Source: Streptomyces varsoviensis (GTDB lineage: Bacteria > Actinomycetota > Actinomycetes > Streptomycetales > Streptomycetaceae). From it: a DNA stretch of 64,000 nucleotides. Each line of letters begins with the position of its first letter. The stretch's first letter is position 1. Location: NCBI RefSeq assembly GCF_000718635.1, contig NZ_JOBF01000033.1:1-64000 (forward strand), in the 5' to 3' direction. Positions 60,518 to 64,000 of the stretch are shown piece after piece. Below the pieces are notes generated by a model. That model ran no database searches. It saw only the letters and a list, made by a program, of their open reading frames with translations, and was not told where the DNA came from. The position numbers and the translations under genes are program-made.

Positions 60518-61675
60518 TCAGTCGGCGTGCGCGGCGGGCGCCAGGGGAGCGGGGGTACGGGCCGCCGGCCCGTCGCCCCGGAGCACGGCGGCGACCTGCG
60601 CGCCGTACGTGTCCAGGGACTCGGCGCCGCTCCCCGCCAGCCCGGTCAGCCCCGGCAGCAGATCGCCGAAGGCGTTGACCTCGCCGACCGCGAACCGCCG
60701 CCAGCCGCTGCCCGGCAGCAGATCCACGCCGACGCACAGCGTGCCCGGGAAGCAGGCCGCCGCCGCCTCGCAGCGGCCCAGCACCTCGGGCCATGCCGTC
60801 CCCGCCGCCTCCGCCGCGGCACGGGCGGCGGCCAGATCGCCGCGCGCCCCGCCGAGGTGCAGATTGGTCATCGGCGACCGGCTGGTGCGCACCACAGCGT
60901 GGGTGGCGCGCCCGCCGACGACGACCACCCGCAGATCCGCGGCGCGACCGCGCTGGGATGCCTTCGGCAGCCAGCGTTCGATGTGCAGACCGTCCGGCGC
61001 CAGGGCGTCGACGATCGCGGCGACCTCCGCCTCGGTGCCGTAGCGCCGCACCCGCAGGGAGTTGAAGAGGCGGCCGTCGGCGGAGCGCTCCACGGAGGTG
61101 GTGGCGCGCACCCGGCCGGGGCCCGCCACCTCGACGGCCAGCACCCCCGACGCCGACGAGCCGTGCGCCGACTTCACGAAGGCGCGCCGCAGCCCGGCGG
61201 ACGCGAGCCGGGCCCGTACGTCCGCCCAGCCCCGTACCGGCTCTGCGCCGCCGCCGGACGTCGGCGACATCGGCACGGGCACCCCCGCCGCGCTCAGCTC
61301 TCCGTGGCACAGCCGCTTGTCGAAGAGGACGGCGATGTCCCGCGGCGAGCTGAGCACCGTCGCGCCGACCGTGTCCGCGGCAGCCGCGACCTGGCGGACG
61401 GCGTCGGAGAACCGCGCGTACCACCGGGCGGTCCCCTCCACGCGGGCCGGGTCCGAGGCGCCGCGCAGCAGCCGCTCCACCTCGGCGTCCTCGCCGGGCG
61501 AGTCGATGCGCACCGTCTCGCCCGGAGCGAACCGCGCCCCCTCCCGCAGCACCTCGCGCCACGGCAGGACGCGGGGCGCGGGCAGCCCCGCCGCCCGTAC
61601 GGCCGCCGTGAACAGCGTGACCCGCCGGTTGTCCGGATTGCCGACGACCGCGAAGCGGGGGAGAGGCGCGCTCAT
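60518..61675 (-). CDS. STM4014-family protein, ATP-grasp-like ligase
   Basis: This 385-residue protein starts FAVVGNPDNRR and carries ATP-grasp traits: RAFVKSAHGSSASGVLAV (phosphate-binding lysine and loop, about residue 168), LHIERWLPKA (hinge, about 226), DLRVVVVGGRATHAVVR (about 243) and the metal-binding CVGVDLLPG...VGEVNAFGD (Asp/Glu/Asn, about 306-330). Such enzymes make carboxylate-amine or -thiol bonds with ATP, as in RimK or glutathione synthetase. ATG 61675 overlaps the stop of the STM4015-like gene. The fold assignment is from motifs by eye; the substrate is unknown. Confidence 0.8.
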   Translation of the reverse strand: MSAPLPRFAVVGNPDNRRVTLFTAAVRAAGLPAPRVLPWREVLREGARFAPGETVRIDSPGEDAEVERLLRGASDPARVEGTARWYARFSDAVRQVAAAADTVGATVLSSPRDIAVLFDKRLCHGELSAAGVPVPMSPTSGGGAEPVRGWADVRARLASAGLRRAFVKSAHGSSASGVLAVEVAGPGRVRATTSVERSADGRLFNSLRVRRYGTEAEVAAIVDALAPDGLHIERWLPKASQRGRAADLRVVVVGGRATHAVVRTSRSPMTNLHLGGARGDLAAARAAAEAAGTAWPEVLGRCEAAAACFPGTLCVGVDLLPGSGWRRFAVGEVNAFGDLLPGLTGLAGSGAESLDTYGAQVAAVLRGDGPAARTPAPLAPAAHAD

Positions 61676-62631
61676 TCGGAGACGGCGGTGTAGCGCATGA
61701 TCTCGCCGTCGTCCCACTCGTCCTCGTCGGCGTCGTCGGCCGAGAGGTCGAGCTCCACGCCGGCCGGCTCCAGCGCCTCGCGCAGCCGCTGTCCCATCTC
61801 CTCCCCGATGTAATTGTGGTGCAGGTCGAGCCACTTGAGGTGGGTGAGGGACTGGCCTTCGAGCAGCGCCCGCGCGCCGTCGTCCGTGAGCACCCCCATC
61901 GACAGGTCCAGCGACTCCAGGCGCGCGACGACCGGCGCGGCGGCGACGGCGGCGGCGATGGCGTCCTGCTCCTCGCTGTTCTGGAGCCCGAGGTGACGCA
62001 GGTTCGGCAGGCGGTCCCCGGCCAGGAGGGGCGCGAGGTCCTCGATGGTGGAGTCGCCGCCGTACTCCTCGACGCCCAGCCACATCTCCAGGTATTCCAA
62101 CGCGGGCAGATCGCTGGCCCCGACGCCGCGGACCACGTCGGCGGGGAGCCCGCCCGTCTCGAAACTCAGCGTCCGCAGGTGCTCGTGGCGCACCGCCGGG
62201 AAGCGCAGGTCGGTGCCGCCCCGCACGCCGAACTCGCGCAGCGCCGGGTAGGCCGTGAGCACCGGCGTCACATCGCACTGCTCGATCCAGGAGATCTCCG
62301 CCTCCTCCATCTCCAGATCGCCGATGAAGACGGCCTCCAGAGCGGTCAGCCGGTCCCGCGCGGCCACCAGCCGGTCGACCACCAGGCTGGAGTCGTTGTC
62401 GTACGGTTCGCCCCACGGGCCGATGACCAGCGCCCGTACGGCCGAGGGGTCCACCGTCGCCAGGAACCGGTCGAAGACGGCCTCGAAGGACTCCCCGTAG
62501 TCCTCCCATATCGGGGCGGCGATTCGCCACGCCACGCTCGCGGCGGCGGGCAGCTCGCCCCGGTGATCCGGCTCCGGGAAGTCGAAGACAGGCAGACCGT
62601 GCAGCTCTTGGAGGTGTTCGACATCGGACAT
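61672..62631 (-). CDS. STM4015-family leucine-rich-repeat protein
   Basis: This 319-residue acidic cytosolic protein has an N-terminal domain (MSDVEHLQELHGLPVFDF) and, from about residue 150, repeated Leu-rich units of 25-30 residues (LRTLSFETG, LEYLEMWLG, LRHLGLQNS, LESLDLSMG, LKWLDLHHN), the LxxLxLxxN pattern of a ribonuclease-inhibitor-like LRR. It ends with an Asp-rich tail. AGGAGAG precedes ATG 62631. As first gene of the operon it could be a scaffold or substrate-binding partner for the enzymes that follow. Confidence 0.85.
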   Translation of the reverse strand: MSDVEHLQELHGLPVFDFPEPDHRGELPAAASVAWRIAAPIWEDYGESFEAVFDRFLATVDPSAVRALVIGPWGEPYDNDSSLVVDRLVAARDRLTALEAVFIGDLEMEEAEISWIEQCDVTPVLTAYPALREFGVRGGTDLRFPAVRHEHLRTLSFETGGLPADVVRGVGASDLPALEYLEMWLGVEEYGGDSTIEDLAPLLAGDRLPNLRHLGLQNSEEQDAIAAAVAAAPVVARLESLDLSMGVLTDDGARALLEGQSLTHLKWLDLHHNYIGEEMGQRLREALEPAGVELDLSADDADEDEWDDGEIMRYTAVSE

Positions 62632-62742
62632 GGCAGAGCTCTCCTGACGCGTACGGGCGGTGCGCAACCGAGGAACGGCGTGCGAAGAGAGTTCTACCAA
62701 GAGCCACTGACAACGGCCCCGTCAGGCCCGGTCGGCGGCCGA

Positions 62743-63336
62743 TCAGTTCCCGGCGGAACCTGTCGCGTCCGCCGGCTGCGCCGGGCTCGCGGCCGGGACG
62801 TCGCACCGGTCCTTGAACCCCTGACTGGTGATGCCGAGCGCCGAGTTCATGCGGGCCCGCAGGTTCTCCACCGCGATGATCGCGGTCAGTTCCACGAGCC
62901 GGGGCTCGTCGAGATGGCGGCGGAGCCGGTCGAAGAGCGCGTCGTCCACGGTCGGCGGCGTCGAGGTCATGGCCTCGGCGTACTCCATGACGTCCCGTTC
63001 CGCCGGGGTGTAGACGGTGCTCTCCCGCCAGCCGGGCACATCGCGCAGCTTCCGGGGGTCCATTCCGTGCCGGAAGCTCTCCCAGTAGCCGAAGTCCATG
63101 CACCACGAGCAGTCCACGCGGGCCGCCGTCGCCATCACGGCGAGCGTCTTGAGCCCGGCGTCCGCCGTGTTCCACTTGGCGACGGACTGCTCCATGCGGC
63201 TGGTGGTGAGCAGCACGCGGGTGTTGTGCGACGCCGCCGCCAGCGGCTCGATGTCGGCGCCGAACCGGCGCCTGCAGATCCACGACACGGCTCGGTAGCC
63301 GAGCGTACGGCGCGGGGTGAGCGAGATACGGGCCAT
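62743..63336 (-). CDS. carboxymuconolactone decarboxylase-like (AhpD-type) protein
   Basis: This 197-residue all-helical protein has the AhpD-like redox motif in VDCSWCMDFG (CxxC, about residue 78) and the CMD core AVMATAARVD...; later AERDVMEYAEAM and RLVELTAIIAVENLRARMN helices complete the fold. Such proteins are alkylhydroperoxidase-like reductases or decarboxylases. AGGAGG precedes ATG 63336. It is on the same strand, 111 bp upstream of the STM4015 gene, but the gap suggests a separate unit. About 20 C-terminal residues are Pro/Ala-rich and disordered. Confidence 0.85.
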   Translation of the reverse strand: MARISLTPRRTLGYRAVSWICRRRFGADIEPLAAASHNTRVLLTTSRMEQSVAKWNTADAGLKTLAVMATAARVDCSWCMDFGYWESFRHGMDPRKLRDVPGWRESTVYTPAERDVMEYAEAMTSTPPTVDDALFDRLRRHLDEPRLVELTAIIAVENLRARMNSALGITSQGFKDRCDVPAASPAQPADATGSAGN

Positions 63337-63492
63337 GATGCTGCCTCCTGTGAGTGGCACGGTCTGTCGTCCTCGCCCCTACGACGGACCGTCCGCCGCC
63401 CGATGTGACATCGGGGCCCGGACACCGGCCGGGCACCGGTCCGGCGCCCCTCGGGTATGCCGCTCAGGCGCCGCTCAGGGACCGTACGCGGC

Positions 63493-63963
63493 TTACCGGG
63501 CGGCGTTCGGCGACGGCGTGCTCGACGCCCGCGCGGCCGGCAGCAGCGTGGTCCGCCGCCGCGGCTCCTTGGCCGGGGCCTCCCAGCGCGAGCGGCCGGC
63601 GCTCCGCACCGCCGGCCCCTTCCCGGTCCCCGCGTCGGCGGCCGCGGGCGGCTCGGCCGGCCGTTCGGCGCGTACGGACCGCTCGGCCGTCTCCCGGCGC
63701 GGCGGCGGCGCGCCGGCCTGGAAGGCGACCAGGAGGCCGTTGCCGGCGTCGCGCCGAACTTGGAGGTCGCGGATCTCGACCCCGGCGGCGCCGCGCGTCA
63801 GCTCCCGCAGGAGAGCGGAGTCGACGCCGCGCTCGTCGGCGCGCGCGCCCGCGCCCCGCGGCGACGGCGCGGGCGCCTCGTAGTCGGCGCAGGTCACGGC
63901 GCACCGCTTGCTGGTGACGCCCACGGACAGGTGGTATTGCCCCGCCGGGCTGTGCTGCTCCAT
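63493..63963 (-). CDS. hypothetical protein
   Basis: This 156-residue frame on the minus strand has typical Streptomyces third-position GC and a GGAGGGG site about 11 nt before ATG 63963. It starts QYHLSVGVTSKRCAVTC, followed by a short globular part (LLRELTRGAAGVEIRDLQV..., about residues 50-75) and a long Arg/Ala/Pro-rich tail likely disordered. No signal peptide, membrane helix or known domain is seen. The gene could be incomplete in function or regulatory; I do not recognise it. The 156 bp between it and the CMD gene are empty. Confidence 0.5.
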   Translation of the reverse strand: MEQHSPAGQYHLSVGVTSKRCAVTCADYEAPAPSPRGAGARADERGVDSALLRELTRGAAGVEIRDLQVRRDAGNGLLVAFQAGAPPPRRETAERSVRAERPAEPPAAADAGTGKGPAVRSAGRSRWEAPAKEPRRRTTLLPAARASSTPSPNAAR

Positions 63964-64000
63964 GAATCGGCAGGCCCCTCCGGCGGCCCGGGCGAGGGCG

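Overview
The window is high-GC actinobacterial DNA, almost certainly Streptomyces or a close relative. Coding regions are strongly GC-rich at third codon positions, the left edge carries the ispG-dxs-aminotransferase end of a Streptomyces-type hopanoid cluster, and the right half carries a WhiJ-like XRE/DUF397/anti-sigma cassette typical of that genus.

Layout. (1) 1-3.6 kb: the 3' end of ispG, then dxs and a class-III aminotransferase (hpnO type) in one tight operon closed by a strong hairpin terminator. (2) 3.7-9.8 kb: a lower-GC toxin graveyard. It holds the C-terminal fragment of an FG-GAP protein, a 5'-truncated RHS/Hint polymorphic toxin with a deaminase-like tip and its overlapping immunity gene, two further immunity-type genes, a SUKH-3 gene, a decayed second copy of the Hint-deaminase tip, a fragment of an amidase, and an integrase remnant. 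(3) 9.9-11.4 kb: an intact amidase-signature enzyme on the minus strand, with an iron-box-like palindrome upstream. (4) 12.1-50.4 kb: a nonribosomal peptide cluster with seven C-A-PCP modules, epimerisation domains in modules 2, 3 and 4, and a terminal X-domain/thioesterase. Two Oxy-like P450s follow, then an HpgT-type aminotransferase, dpgA, dpgB, dpgC and an alpha/beta-hydrolase. (5) 50.5-57.2 kb: a phosphatase, a GH36 alpha-galactosidase, an SGNH hydrolase and the WhiJ-like cassette with a DUF574-type methyltransferase. (6) 57.2-63.3 kb: a minus-strand operon of the uncharacterised STM4011-STM4015 families (two radical SAM proteins, a phosphatase/sulfatase-fold hydrolase, an ATP-grasp protein and a leucine-rich-repeat protein), with a carboxymuconolactone-decarboxylase-like gene upstream.

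The NRPS cluster is the most striking part. The X-domain with its HRxxxDE motif, the PRDDL/PRDDQ motifs in the P450s and the dpgABC/hpgT genes are hallmarks of glycopeptide (vancomycin/complestatin-like) assembly lines. However, the only dedicated precursor pathway visible makes 3,5-dihydroxyphenylglycine (Dpg), and five of the seven A-domains share the same deduced pocket code. This suggests a Dpg-rich, P450-crosslinked heptapeptide unlike the known glycopeptides. The NRPS genes are broken by small deletions and frameshifts that fall in matched pairs inside near-identical repeats. I therefore suspect repeat-related assembly errors more than true decay, but cannot prove it from sequence alone.

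The second candidate for an undescribed system is the STM4011-4015 operon, whose enzyme mix looks like a small-molecule or peptide-modification pathway of unknown product.
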